DNA of 64,000 nucleotides from Actinoplanes derwentensis (lineage in GTDB: Bacteria > Actinomycetota > Actinomycetes > Mycobacteriales > Micromonosporaceae), in assembly GCF_900104725.1 (NCBI RefSeq), contig NZ_LT629758.1, forward strand, positions 992,001 to 1,056,000, written 5' to 3'. The position numbers and the translations under genes are program-made. Position 1 is the first letter of the stretch. Every line of letters begins with the position of its first letter. Below, piece after piece: positions 35,531 to 44,333 of this stretch. The notes beneath the pieces are model-generated. The model made no database searches, was not told the DNA's origin, and saw nothing but the letters and a program-made list of their open reading frames with translations.

Positions 35531-35566
35531 ACTACAAAAACATTCTTAGAGCGTGACTACAAAAAC
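35531..35566. promoter_or_regulatory. Direct repeat at TetR/dehydrogenase junction
   Basis: ACTACAAAAAC occurs at 35531-35541 and again at 35556-35566, 25 bp apart. The second copy lies inside the first codons of the dehydrogenase gene. The gap is AT-rich, with TTGACTATAGCGG just to the left at about 35517. This may be the TetR binding region and promoter, although TetR sites are usually palindromes, so this is tentative. Confidence 0.45.
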
Positions 35567-36632
35567 TTTGATCCTTGGCGGGTACGGTGCGGTCGGCCGA
35601 GAGGCGGCCGTCGCCCTCACTGAGCACTCGACCGTCGTGGTGGCCGGGCGTAACCCCGCCAAGGCGCCGGCGGGCACCGAGGCGATCCGCGTCGACCTGA
35701 CCGATTCTGCCCAGGTCGAGGCGGCTCTCGACGGGGTCAGCGCGGTTCTCATGTGTGCCGAGATCGGCAATGCCCGGGTCGCGCGGGCCGCCCTCGAACG
35801 AGGCATCGACTACGTCGACATCTCCGCGACCCCGGCAGTGCTCACCGCGATCGAGGCCTTGCGTCCCGAGCGGGTGAGTGCGCCTGCGTTCCGGGGCGTG
35901 GGGCTGGGGATGGGAGAGGAGGCCAGGGCTGCTGGAGCGGAAGGCGGGATCGCGGGGTCCTGGGTGGCGGGCGGTAGTGCGTTCGCGGGATCGGGGGTGG
36001 GGGACGCTACCGCGGTTCTCAGTGTCGGTATCGCGCCTGGGGTGAGCAACCTGCTTGCTCGGTATGTCAGTGAGCGGGCTCCTGGGCAACCTGTGCGGAT
36101 CGGTGTGCTGCTCGGGTCGGGGGAGAAGCATGGGGCCGCGGCGGTCGGGTGGACCGTTGATGGGCTCGGGCAGGAGGGCGGGGCTTGGGCGGCGGAATTT
36201 CCGGCGCCGTACGGGCGGCGGCGGGTTCGCCGGTTTCCCTTCTCTGACCAGTACACCCTAGGGTTGCCGGACGTTCGGACTGGGCTGGCGCTGGACTCGC
36301 GTGTGTCTACCGTGCTGCTCGGTCTGGCCAATCGGCCGGCCATCGCGAGACTGTTGCACCGGCCGGCTTTTCGCCCGCTGACCGAGAAGGTCTTCGGCGG
36401 TCTGCACCTGGGCACCGACGGTTTCGCGGTGATCGCTGAGGCCGGTGACGTGCGGGCGGCGTTTACCGGCAACCGGCAGAGCCGTGCCACGGGGCTGTTC
36501 GCCGCTCACGTGATTCGGCAGCTGCCCGGCCTGCGTCCTGGCATTGCCCACATCGAGGACCTTGTCGAACCGGCCGAATTCCTGACCATCCTCGCCGCGG
36601 ATGGTTTCCAGTTCCACCCGGCGCGATCGTGA
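35553..36632 (+). CDS. NAD(P)-binding saccharopine-dehydrogenase-like protein
   Basis: A 359-residue protein with an N-terminal Rossmann motif LILGGYGAVGREAAVAL and a saccharopine-dehydrogenase-type NAD(P)-binding domain (residues 3-115). The remainder is similar in plan to uncharacterised actinobacterial saccharopine-dehydrogenase-like reductases. GTG start at 35553. Residues about 118-145 form a Gly/Ala-rich insert (EEARAAGAEGGIAGS and following) that looks like slippage expansion. Divergent from the TetR gene, which probably regulates it. The substrate is unknown. Confidence 0.8.
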   Translation: MTTKTLILGGYGAVGREAAVALTEHSTVVVAGRNPAKAPAGTEAIRVDLTDSAQVEAALDGVSAVLMCAEIGNARVARAALERGIDYVDISATPAVLTAIEALRPERVSAPAFRGVGLGMGEEARAAGAEGGIAGSWVAGGSAFAGSGVGDATAVLSVGIAPGVSNLLARYVSERAPGQPVRIGVLLGSGEKHGAAAVGWTVDGLGQEGGAWAAEFPAPYGRRRVRRFPFSDQYTLGLPDVRTGLALDSRVSTVLLGLANRPAIARLLHRPAFRPLTEKVFGGLHLGTDGFAVIAEAGDVRAAFTGNRQSRATGLFAAHVIRQLPGLRPGIAHIEDLVEPAEFLTILAADGFQFHPARS

Positions 36633-36680
36633 CAGAAAGGCGCGGCGTGATCGTGACTGGGGATACGGCGCGATCGTGAC
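36621..36680. repeat. Three copies of GCGCGATCGTGAC at gene end
   Basis: GCGCGATCGTGAC (36621-36633, containing the dehydrogenase stop TGA), GCGTGATCGTGAC (36645-36657) and GCGCGATCGTGAC (36668-36680) recur with a 23-24 bp period. It appears that the last codons and stop were duplicated in tandem. The rest of the 36633-36783 gap holds nothing else I recognise. Confidence 0.8.
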
Positions 36681-36783
36681 GGGAGGCGTGGCACGAAAGG
36701 GGAGGACGAAAGGGCGCCGGGCGTACCGGAAAGGGGTGTTTGGGGTCTTTTGTTGAGTGTGGTGGTGGGGGGCCTGCTGGGGG

Positions 36784-37725
36784 TCACGTGGTTTTGGGGA
36801 GCTTGAGGATTCTGGCCAGGCGGCGCCATTCGGGGCGGGGCAGGGAACGTGGGGCGCCGGAGTCGAGCAGCACCTGTACCGCCACGTGGTCGGCGCCCGC
36901 GGTGAGGTGGGCGTCGATGCCGGTGCGGATTCGGTCGTCGGGGCCCCAGACCACGGCTGAGTCGATGAAGCGGTCGCTGCCGTCGCCGGTCAGGTCGGAT
37001 TCGGTCAGGCCGAAACGTGTCAGCTGCCGGGTGTAGTTGGGCAGCGACAGGTAGGGGCGCAGCGCCCGCCGGCCGCCCTGCCGGGCCGCCTCGGGGTCGG
37101 CGCCCAGGTGGACTTTCTGTTCGGGGGCCAGTAGCGGACCGTCGCCCATGATCTGCCGGGCGGAAGCGGTGTGTGCGGGCGGCATCAGGTACGGCAGGGC
37201 GCCAGCGGTCAGCGAAGCCGCCGTCTCCAGAGTGCGCGGTCCGAGCGCGGCGATCATCAGCTCGTTCGCGGGTGAAGCGGGTGAAGCGGGTGAAGCGGGT
37301 GAAGCGGGTGAAGCGGGCGCAGCTGATGGAGCGGGTGAAGCGGCCAAAAGGCCGGTGAGGAACTCCTTCAATCGGGACAGTGGCCTGGTGTAGGCCTGCC
37401 CGCGGGACTCGGCGGTCGGCGCGTGACCGGAACCGACACCCAGGTAGAAGCGGCCGGGAAAGGAACGCCGGATCCGGGTGTGCGAGGCCGCCAGGCGGGG
37501 GCCGTCACTGGTCCAGATGTCGACGATGCTGGTGCCGACCACGATGGTGCTGGTGGCCGCGAGCACTGCTTCGACGATCTGCAGGTCGTCGCGGGGACTG
37601 CCGCCGATCCACACGGTGCCGTACCCGAGTGCCTCGATCTCCTGGGCGGCGTCCGCGATCTCGTTCGGATCGTCCGGCCAGATCTGCCACGGGGTCCACA
37701 CCCCGTACCGGCCCAAGTTCTTCAT
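36784..37725 (-). CDS. LLM-class F420-dependent oxidoreductase
   Basis: A 313-residue luciferase-like monooxygenase-fold protein, of the F420-dependent class common in actinomycetes. The beta-strand/loop series YGVWTPWQIWP, LGYGTVWIGGSP, VGTSIVDIW and FYLGVGSGHAP is typical. ATG start at 37725 with AAGGAG upstream. About residues 128-152 are a run of Ser-Pro-Ala triplets encoded by a 9-bp minisatellite, placed in the variable surface insertion of the barrel. It may be tolerated. The substrate is unknown. Divergent from two aldo/keto reductases, which suggests a redox-detoxification island. Confidence 0.88.
   Translation of the reverse strand: MKNLGRYGVWTPWQIWPDDPNEIADAAQEIEALGYGTVWIGGSPRDDLQIVEAVLAATSTIVVGTSIVDIWTSDGPRLAASHTRIRRSFPGRFYLGVGSGHAPTAESRGQAYTRPLSRLKEFLTGLLAASPAPSAAPASPASPASPASPASPANELMIAALGPRTLETAASLTAGALPYLMPPAHTASARQIMGDGPLLAPEQKVHLGADPEAARQGGRRALRPYLSLPNYTRQLTRFGLTESDLTGDGSDRFIDSAVVWGPDDRIRTGIDAHLTAGADHVAVQVLLDSGAPRSLPRPEWRRLARILKLPKTT
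37271..37342. repeat. 9-bp minisatellite inside the LLM gene
   Basis: GGTGAAGCG is repeated five times without change (37271-37315), then GGCGCAGCT, GATGGAGCG and one more GGTGAAGCG to 37342. On the coding (minus) strand it encodes Ser-Pro-Ala triplets. Because the unit is a multiple of three, copy changes keep the frame. Confidence 0.95.
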
Positions 37726-37834
37726 CGGTTTCTCCTTCGGGAGTCGGTGGCGTAACAGTAGGTCAGCTTTTTCTGTTCGATGAGGCCTGATCGGGGATAC
37801 AAGGGAGGTAGCCGTTCAACCATCGGGAGGAACC

Positions 37835-38680
37835 ATGCAGAGTCGTCGTATCGGTGATGTGCCGGTCAGCGCGATCGGGTTCGGTGGGATGCCGATCTCC
37901 ATCGAGGGCCGGCCGGACGAGGACCGTTCCATCCGGACCATTCACGCCGCGCTGGACGCGGGTATCACCCTGATCGACACCGCTGACGCCTATCACATCG
38001 GCGCGGCTGAGGTCGGGCACAACGAGACGCTGATCGCGCACGCGCTTGCCTCGTACGGTGGCGACACCTCGGCGGTGCTGGTCGCGACCAAGGGCGGGCA
38101 CCTGCGGCCCGGTGACGGGAGCTGGTATGTCGACGGGTCTCCGGACTATCTGAAGCGGGCCTGCGAGGACTCGCTCAAGCGGCTCGGTGTCGACGCGATC
38201 GGTCTGTACCAGTATCACCGGCCTGACCCGGCGGTGCCGTACGCGGATTCGATCGGCGCGATCCGGGACCTTCTGGACGCCGGCAAGATCCGGATGGCCG
38301 GTATCTCCAACGCGAACCCGGACCAGATCCGCCAGGCGCGGGAGATCCTGGGTGGCCGTCTGGTGTCGGTGCAGAACCAGTTCTCGCCCGCGTTCCGTTC
38401 ATCGGAACCGGAGCTGGAACTCTGCACCGAACTGGGTATCGCGTTCCTGCCGTGGTCGCCGCTGGGTGGCATCAAGGCGGCCGGTTCGCTGGGCGGCGCG
38501 TTCGCCGAGGTCGCCGAGCGGCATGGGGTGAGCCCGCAGCGGGTGGCCCTGGCCTGGCATCTGGCCAAGTCGCCGGTCTCGATCCCGATCCCGGGTGCCA
38601 GCCGCCCGGAGACGATCATCGACTCGGCCGCCGCCGACAGCCTCGAACTGACCACCGATGATCTTGCGGTTCTGAAGTAG
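37835..38680 (+). CDS. Aldo/keto reductase
   Basis: A 281-residue NADPH-dependent aldo/keto reductase with the catalytic tetrad visible: D and Y in LIDTADAYHIG, K in LVATKGGH and H in YQYHRPDP. ATG 37835 is preceded by GGGAGG. The C-terminal cofactor segment reads PVSIPIPGASRPETI. It reduces an aldehyde or ketone, substrate unknown. It is followed 20 bp later by a second reductase with its own strong ribosome-binding site, so the two form an operon. Confidence 0.92.
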   Translation: MQSRRIGDVPVSAIGFGGMPISIEGRPDEDRSIRTIHAALDAGITLIDTADAYHIGAAEVGHNETLIAHALASYGGDTSAVLVATKGGHLRPGDGSWYVDGSPDYLKRACEDSLKRLGVDAIGLYQYHRPDPAVPYADSIGAIRDLLDAGKIRMAGISNANPDQIRQAREILGGRLVSVQNQFSPAFRSSEPELELCTELGIAFLPWSPLGGIKAAGSLGGAFAEVAERHGVSPQRVALAWHLAKSPVSIPIPGASRPETIIDSAAADSLELTTDDLAVLK

Positions 38681-38700
38681 AAGGAGGTAGAAGGAAAACC

Positions 38701-39690
<990 letters not shown>

Positions 39691-39701
39691 CAGTGGATCT
39701 C

Positions 39702-40220
39702 TCAGAGTTCGGCGGCGGCGTCGTACCGGCGCCGTAGGTCGGTCATCTCCTGCGGGGACAGGGCTTCTTTGACGGCCATCTCGGCGTACCGGGGTGGGAA
39801 CATCTGCCACAGCCGGTCCACGTACCGGACGGTCTCGGTGGCTTCCACCGCCTGGATGCCCGCCGGGTCGGTGGACATGTCCAGGATGACCGGCCCGGCC
39901 AGCTTGACCGCTACGTCCCACGGCTGCTTCTGGCCTGCGACGCCGCAGAGGTGGAAACCGTAGACGGTCTTCACCTCGGTCAGGGTGGCCGCGCCGGCCG
40001 GTTCGTAACCGTAGACCCGGACTCCGCAGATCACCGTGCCTTCGGCGGCGCCGTGACCGGCATGCTGATGCTGGTCGGGGCTGGACTGTTCGAGGGTCGT
40101 ACGCATCCGGGTCGTGATCTGTCCCCGCAGGTCCGCGGGCTCGTCCGTGCCGGCCAGTGCGTAGACACCGGCCGACACGGACGTCAGGGTCACGAGAACC
40201 CATAGGTGGCGAGCCTTCAT
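39702..40220 (-). CDS. Small His-rich protein coupled to LPMO
   Basis: A 172-residue protein (ATG 40220) of no family I recognise. An N-terminal hydrophobic segment (about 6-23) acts as signal or anchor. A short His cluster HQHAGH (H51, H53, H56) precedes a compact domain holding two cysteines (C65, C92) and FHLCG. The TGA of the LPMO gene and this ATG share one base (TGATG), so translation is coupled to the LPMO. The His cluster and exported location are compatible with copper binding for the copper-dependent LPMO, but this is inference from position. The open frame extends nine codons upstream into the LPMO gene; that is not the start. Confidence 0.7.
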   Translation of the reverse strand: MKARHLWVLVTLTSVSAGVYALAGTDEPADLRGQITTRMRTTLEQSSPDQHQHAGHGAAEGTVICGVRVYGYEPAGAATLTEVKTVYGFHLCGVAGQKQPWDVAVKLAGPVILDMSTDPAGIQAVEATETVRYVDRLWQMFPPRYAEMAVKEALSPQEMTDLRRRYDAAAEL

Positions 40221-40879
40221 CAGCCGAAGTTCACGTCGCTGCACCACATGTAGGCCTGGTCCAGATGGGAGGCCTGCCAGATGACGAAGAGCACGTGGTG
40301 ACCGGTGTAGCCCGAGGTGGAGATGTTGAACGAGATGTTGTTCGCGGGCGCGTACTTACCGGTCTGAGTGATGAAGTCCAGGTTCCCCCAGCCGAGTGCC
40401 TGCGTGACCGGGTTGTACCCCTGTTTGCTGACGTACACCTTGAAATAGTCGGCGCCGTGACTGGCCTGGTCGTACAGCTGCACGGTGAAGTTGTTCGTCA
40501 GGTTCGTGGTCTTCCAGGCGCCGGGGCGGTTCAGGCTGTCGTTGCGGGTGAGGGCGTTGCTGCACAGTTGGCCATCGGGGGTCTTGGCCTGGAACTGGGC
40601 GCCGAGACCGTCCCGTAGCGCGCTCATCCAGTTCCACATGGTGTCCGGGTTGGCCTGGAACGCCTGCCAGCACATCGGATCCTGGGTTTGCATGGCCGGG
40701 TTGGTGTGCTGACTTCCCCAGGTCTGCCAGCACTGATAGGCGCGGGAGGCCGGGTTGATGATGGTGCCGTGGGCCTGGGCCGGGCTGCTCCAGGGCAGCG
40801 TGCCGATCACCATGGCGACCAGCACGACGAGCACCTGAGCAAATCGGCGGCCGGACTGAGTGGACTCGTGTGGGGGCAC
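40220..40879 (-). CDS. Secreted lytic polysaccharide monooxygenase, AA10
   Basis: A 219-residue AA10 LPMO, a copper enzyme that oxidatively cuts chitin or cellulose. A Sec signal peptide ends SSPAQA, exposing H37 as the N-terminal residue after cleavage, as the copper His-brace requires. The second brace His is probably H141 in ASHGADYFKVYV. The family end WCSDVNFG and the VIWQASH segment are present. No extra binding module. GTG start with GGAGGACCACC upstream. A CebR/CelR-type operator is located 37 bp upstream, implying induction by cello-oligosaccharides. Substrate preference (chitin or cellulose) cannot be settled by eye. Confidence 0.93.
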   Translation of the reverse strand: MPPHESTQSGRRFAQVLVVLVAMVIGTLPWSSPAQAHGTIINPASRAYQCWQTWGSQHTNPAMQTQDPMCWQAFQANPDTMWNWMSALRDGLGAQFQAKTPDGQLCSNALTRNDSLNRPGAWKTTNLTNNFTVQLYDQASHGADYFKVYVSKQGYNPVTQALGWGNLDFITQTGKYAPANNISFNISTSGYTGHHVLFVIWQASHLDQAYMWCSDVNFG

Positions 40880-40915
40880 GGTGGTCCTCCGTTCTTCGGC
40901 GTTTCTGCGGACTCA

Positions 40916-40929
40916 TGGGAGCGCTCCCG
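40916..40929. promoter_or_regulatory. CebR/CelR-type operator upstream of LPMO
   Basis: TGGGAGCGCTCCCG matches 13 of 14 bases of the known actinomycete cellulose-regulator site TGGGAGCGCTCCCA. It sits 37 bp before the LPMO start, where a bound LacI-type repressor (CebR/CelR) would block transcription until cello-oligosaccharides arrive. No such regulator gene is in the window. Confidence 0.85.
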
Positions 40930-41072
40930 TGTCCAAAGCATTGCATCCATGTTTCGGGATATCAACCGATGTCTATCTGGTTTGGCGCGTTTGGGGGTCG
41001 TCCCCGGCCAGGCTGAGATCGACAGGGTCGTCTAGGGTGGGCCGCTGATGTTCCGAACCGGGGGAGAAAAAC

Positions 41073-41858
41073 ATGAAAACGGCACGTTTGAGCATCGCCG
41101 GAGTGGCGTTGGCGACGATCGCCGCGCTCGGCGCCTGCGGCAGTGGTGACGACACCGCCACGACCAGCACCGGCACCACGGTCACCGGTTCGTCGGCCGC
41201 CGCCACCAGTGCCGCCCCGGTCCCGGCCGGCGCGCTGGGCGAGCTCGTCGCGGCTTCCCAGAAGACCGCCACCACAACGGCCAAGATCGCGATGAAGAGC
41301 GGCGGTATGACACTCGGAGGAGTGTTCGACGCGCCGAACGAACTCGTCGAGATGGATTCGGACTTCGGCACCGCCGGCGGCATCAAGATCCGGCGGGTCG
41401 GCAACGACCTGTACTTCAAGGCCAGCGGCGGCATCGCCAGCTCCTACGCCGGCAACGGCAAGAAGTGGCTGCACGTCGACGCCAGCAAGCAGACCGGCAC
41501 CCTGAGCGTGGAGCAGAACGACCCCGGCAGCACCGCCAAGCTGCTGAGCACCCTCGCCTCCGGAGTCACCGGCTCGGGCGGCACTTACAAGGGCACCCTC
41601 GACATGAGCAAGGCACCGACCGTGGCCAGCACGATCGGCTCGGCGGCCGGTGAGAAGTTCAAGGCGATCCCGTTCACGGCCGAGGTCGAGAACGGATACC
41701 TCACCAAGGTCACGATGGACATGAGCGGGGTCGCCAAGGGCGCCGGCAAGTCCGTCACGTCCTACTCCGCCTTCGGCGATCCCGTCGCCGTCACGGCCCC
41801 GGCCGCCGGCGAGACCATGGAGATGCCCGCCGCCGACATCAAGAAAATGGGCGGCTGA
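41073..41858 (+). CDS. Secreted lipoprotein, LppX/LprAFG-like
   Basis: A 261-residue lipoprotein. The signal peptide ends in lipobox AALGAC with C22 lipidated, followed by a Thr/Ser/Ala linker. The remaining domain (about 50-261) alternates beta strands (TTTAKIAMKSGGM, GIKIRRVGNDLYFKA, AIPFTAEVENGYLTKV) like the LolA/LppX fold that carries lipids in mycobacteria. ATG with GGGGGAG upstream. Monocistronic, ended by the strong terminator at 41869-41898. Confidence 0.85.
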   Translation: MKTARLSIAGVALATIAALGACGSGDDTATTSTGTTVTGSSAAATSAAPVPAGALGELVAASQKTATTTAKIAMKSGGMTLGGVFDAPNELVEMDSDFGTAGGIKIRRVGNDLYFKASGGIASSYAGNGKKWLHVDASKQTGTLSVEQNDPGSTAKLLSTLASGVTGSGGTYKGTLDMSKAPTVASTIGSAAGEKFKAIPFTAEVENGYLTKVTMDMSGVAKGAGKSVTSYSAFGDPVAVTAPAAGETMEMPAADIKKMGG

Positions 41859-41868
41859 CACTTCTGAC

Positions 41869-41898
41869 AAAGGCGCCCCAGGTGATGGGGCGCCTTTT
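41869..41898. terminator. Bidirectional rho-independent terminator
   Basis: AAAGGCGCCCC (41869-41879), 7-nt loop, GGGGCGCCTTTT (41887-41898). A perfect 11-bp stem with A-run and T-run sides. It lies between the lipoprotein stop and the convergent TetR-like gene stop at 41902, so it serves both. Confidence 0.95.
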
Positions 41899-41901
41899 CG
41901 G

Positions 41902-42462
41902 TCAGTCCGGGAGCAGGGCTCGCAGTGCGGGTTCGGCCAGATCGAAATCAACTTCCGGCACGCCCAGTACGCTGCTGTAGACCACCGATTCCATCAGCCG
42001 CACATAAAGGAACGCCCGAAGTCGCAGTTCGTCCGGATCAGCGGTGACACCCGACTCGTGGAAGATCTCCAGTTGCGCGTCGACCGCCCGGTGGTGCACG
42101 TCGGTCGCGGTGGTGAGCAGCACCCGCGCCGCGGTCTGCGGTTCCGCGGCCACGAACTGTCTCAGCTGCTGGGCCCCGGTGACCATCTCGGCGAACGCCC
42201 GCGACAGGAACAGCACCCGGTCCGCGCCGGTCCCGGTCGCCTCGCCGGCCGCCTCGGCCAGGAAGATCCGGCCGATCGCCCAGAACACCTCACCGAACAG
42301 AGCGTCCCGGCTGCCGGCCGCCCGGTAGAGAGTCGCCCGGCTGATCACCATCTCACTCGCCAGCAGATCCATGTCGATTGTCGAGTGCTTCAGGTAATGC
42401 ATCGCCGCACTACGCAGCAACACCTCAGAATCGATGACACGCCGAGCCGGCAAAGCGAACAC
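41902..42462 (-). CDS. TetR-like regulator
   Basis: A 186-residue TetR-like protein. The HTH reads MDLLASEMVISRATLYRAAGSRDALF (residues about 31-56, in pieces). The C-terminal ligand domain resembles the QsdR-type group. Start GTG 42462. Its close ribosome-binding site GGGAGA makes the exact start uncertain. The 245-bp gap to its right (42463-42707) contains no gene I can support. The target is unknown. Confidence 0.8.
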   Translation of the reverse strand: MFALPARRVIDSEVLLRSAAMHYLKHSTIDMDLLASEMVISRATLYRAAGSRDALFGEVFWAIGRIFLAEAAGEATGTGADRVLFLSRAFAEMVTGAQQLRQFVAAEPQTAARVLLTTATDVHHRAVDAQLEIFHESGVTADPDELRLRAFLYVRLMESVVYSSVLGVPEVDFDLAEPALRALLPD

Positions 42463-42707
42463 TCTCCCTGTTTCTCCAGGGGATGCTAACCACGCGAATG
42501 CCGATCACCAACTGCCGGGAATCACCCTGCGGAACCGTCCGGACACGATTTCGCGCCCGATTCCTGTCCGCCTCGTCAGCGCTGTCCCTCTTGATCGGGG
42601 CCGGAACGCGGACCCACGCGCGCCCGAACCGCCGCCGATCTCACCCGTTCGACCTTCCGAGGTCACCGAGTCGGCGCCGAATCGCCGAGCCGCGCCTGGT
42701 GGCCGGG

Positions 42708-43721
42708 TCAAGCGATCTTGATGACTACCTTCCCGAAAGGGCCCTGGTTCAGGCGTTCATAGGCCTCGCGGGCGTCTTCGAGGTCGAAGACGGAGTCGAC
42801 GACCGGCCGGATTCGATGCTCGCCGACGAACCTGAGCAGGCGTTCGAACGCCCGGACGTGACCGACGGCGATTCCTTGTACGCGGGCTTGCCGCCAGATC
42901 ACGCTCATCAGGTCGAGCGGCGAGGTCTGGCCGTCGAGGAATCCGACGACGGCGACCATGCCGGAGCCTTTGACGGCCCGGACCGAGTCGGTGAGACCGG
43001 TACCACCGACGACGTCGATGACCATGTCGACGCCTTCGCCGCCGGTGAGTTCGAGTGCGGCGGCGGCCCAGTCGGGGGTGGTGCGGTAGTTGATGGTGTC
43101 GGTGGCGCCGAGTTCGCGGATGCGTTTGAGTTTGTCGTCGCTGCTGGAGGTGCCGATGACCCGGGCGCCGAGTGCGGTGGCGATCTGGGTGGCGAAGACG
43201 GAGACGCCGCCGGTGCCCTGCACGAGCACGGTGTCGCCGATGCCGATGTCGCCGTACTCGCGCATCGCGAACCAGGGGGTGAGTGCGGCGATCGGCAGGG
43301 TGGCGGCCCCCTCGTCGGACAGGTGCGCGGGCGTGGACATCGCGGCGGCCTCGGTGAGCACGGCGTATTCGGCGAGGCCGCCGTCGAGCGGCCCGCCGGT
43401 CTGGCGGTCGGTGTAGGACTCGCGCCACGGGCCGTCGATCCAGTCGAGGTAGAAGTGCGAGGTCACGCGGTCACCGACGGCGAACTTCGTGACTCCCTCG
43501 CCGAGGGCCGCGACGGATCCGGCGAAGTCCGCGACCGGGATGAGTCCCTTGGGCATCTTCTCGGGGGCGTAGATGCCCTCCACCAGGGCTTTGTCCCGGT
43601 AGTTCAGCGCGGCGGCCGCGACCTTGACCAGGATCTCGCCAGGCCCGGGCACGGGTACGGGCACGTCGTCGTAGAGGTGCAGATTGTCGAAGCCGAAGTC
43701 GTCGAGTTTCCAAGCGCGCAT
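42708..43721 (-). CDS. Quinone-reductase-type zinc-independent MDR dehydrogenase
   Basis: A 337-residue medium-chain dehydrogenase (quinone oxidoreductase-like). I start at ATG 43721 (MRAWKLDDFGFDN). The GroES-like domain (PGEILVKVAAAALNYRDKALV) lacks the zinc-ligand cysteines. The NADPH domain motif is GTGGVSVFATQIATALGA. It reduces quinones or enones. Divergent from an ArsR-type regulator, which probably controls it through the operator at 43823-43836. Confidence 0.9.
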   Translation of the reverse strand: MRAWKLDDFGFDNLHLYDDVPVPVPGPGEILVKVAAAALNYRDKALVEGIYAPEKMPKGLIPVADFAGSVAALGEGVTKFAVGDRVTSHFYLDWIDGPWRESYTDRQTGGPLDGGLAEYAVLTEAAAMSTPAHLSDEGAATLPIAALTPWFAMREYGDIGIGDTVLVQGTGGVSVFATQIATALGARVIGTSSSDDKLKRIRELGATDTINYRTTPDWAAAALELTGGEGVDMVIDVVGGTGLTDSVRAVKGSGMVAVVGFLDGQTSPLDLMSVIWRQARVQGIAVGHVRAFERLLRFVGEHRIRPVVDSVFDLEDAREAYERLNQGPFGKVVIKIA

Positions 43722-43822
43722 TGGTTGGACCGGTCCCGTTCGCAGGTGTGGCGGTGGCGTTCGGCGAGTGCCGACAGCCGCCACCGTACGACCTAATCTC
43801 GATTATGGTCAAACTTCAGCTC

Positions 43823-43836
43823 CATCAAACTTGATG
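43823..43836. promoter_or_regulatory. Palindromic operator between MDR and ArsR genes
   Basis: CATCAAACTTGATG is a palindrome with two central bases, and a half-like copy GGTCAAACTT lies just upstream at about 43807-43816. It is located in the shared divergent promoter region 43722-43904 and is the best candidate binding site for the ArsR-type regulator. Confidence 0.65.
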
Positions 43837-43904
43837 TAGGTCGCTGATTCGACCGGCGTCGTACTATGGGAGATCCGTACTGTGATCCCTCCGAGGAGAC
43901 GCCT

Positions 43905-44234
43905 GTGCCCCGCCCCCGCGCCACCCCCCGGATCATCGAGCACCCTGACGTCTCGCAGGTCTCCCTGCAGCAGGTCCTGGAGGCTTTGGTCGATCCCGTG
44001 CGGCGCGGCGTGGTCTCTCAACTGGCACGGGCGGGCCAGGAGTTGAGCTGCGGCACGTTCGACGCGCCGGTATCGGTCTCGACGTTGACGCACCACTTCA
44101 ACGTGCTGCGTGAGGCAGCGGTGATCCGCCAGTACTACGTGGGCACGACGAAGATGAACGCCCTGCGCCTGGAGGAGATGGAGAGCCGTTTCCCCGGCCT
44201 GCTCCCGGCGGTCCTGGCAGGCTGCGTTTCATAG
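43905..44234 (+). CDS. ArsR-type winged-helix regulator
   Basis: A 109-residue HTH regulator. I prefer GTG 43905, behind GAGGAG, over ATG 43866, which has no binding site. The winged helix contains VLEALVDPVRRGVVSQLA and VSVSTLTHHFNVLREAAVI, the ArsR recognition helix pattern. No metal-binding cysteine pair is seen, so it is likely a non-metal, redox or small-molecule type. It would regulate the divergent quinone reductase. Confidence 0.85.
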   Translation: MPRPRATPRIIEHPDVSQVSLQQVLEALVDPVRRGVVSQLARAGQELSCGTFDAPVSVSTLTHHFNVLREAAVIRQYYVGTTKMNALRLEEMESRFPGLLPAVLAGCVS

Positions 44235-44333
44235 CAGGTGAGGCGCTTGTGCGCGGCGGTCTCACACTTTCACCGGGTGGTCGTCGGGCCTGGTTGACGT
44301 TCCCGGTCTACCGAGGTGAGAAGGCGGGCAACG

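Noticed and set aside
37271..37342. Short tandem repeats as a CRISPR array
   Set aside because: The unit is 9 bp with no spacers and lies inside a coding gene. No cas genes are present.
42463..42707. Open frames in the gap between the TetR-like and MDR genes
   Set aside because: Composition is Arg/Pro/Ser-rich, no ribosome-binding site, no recognisable domain; treated as non-coding.
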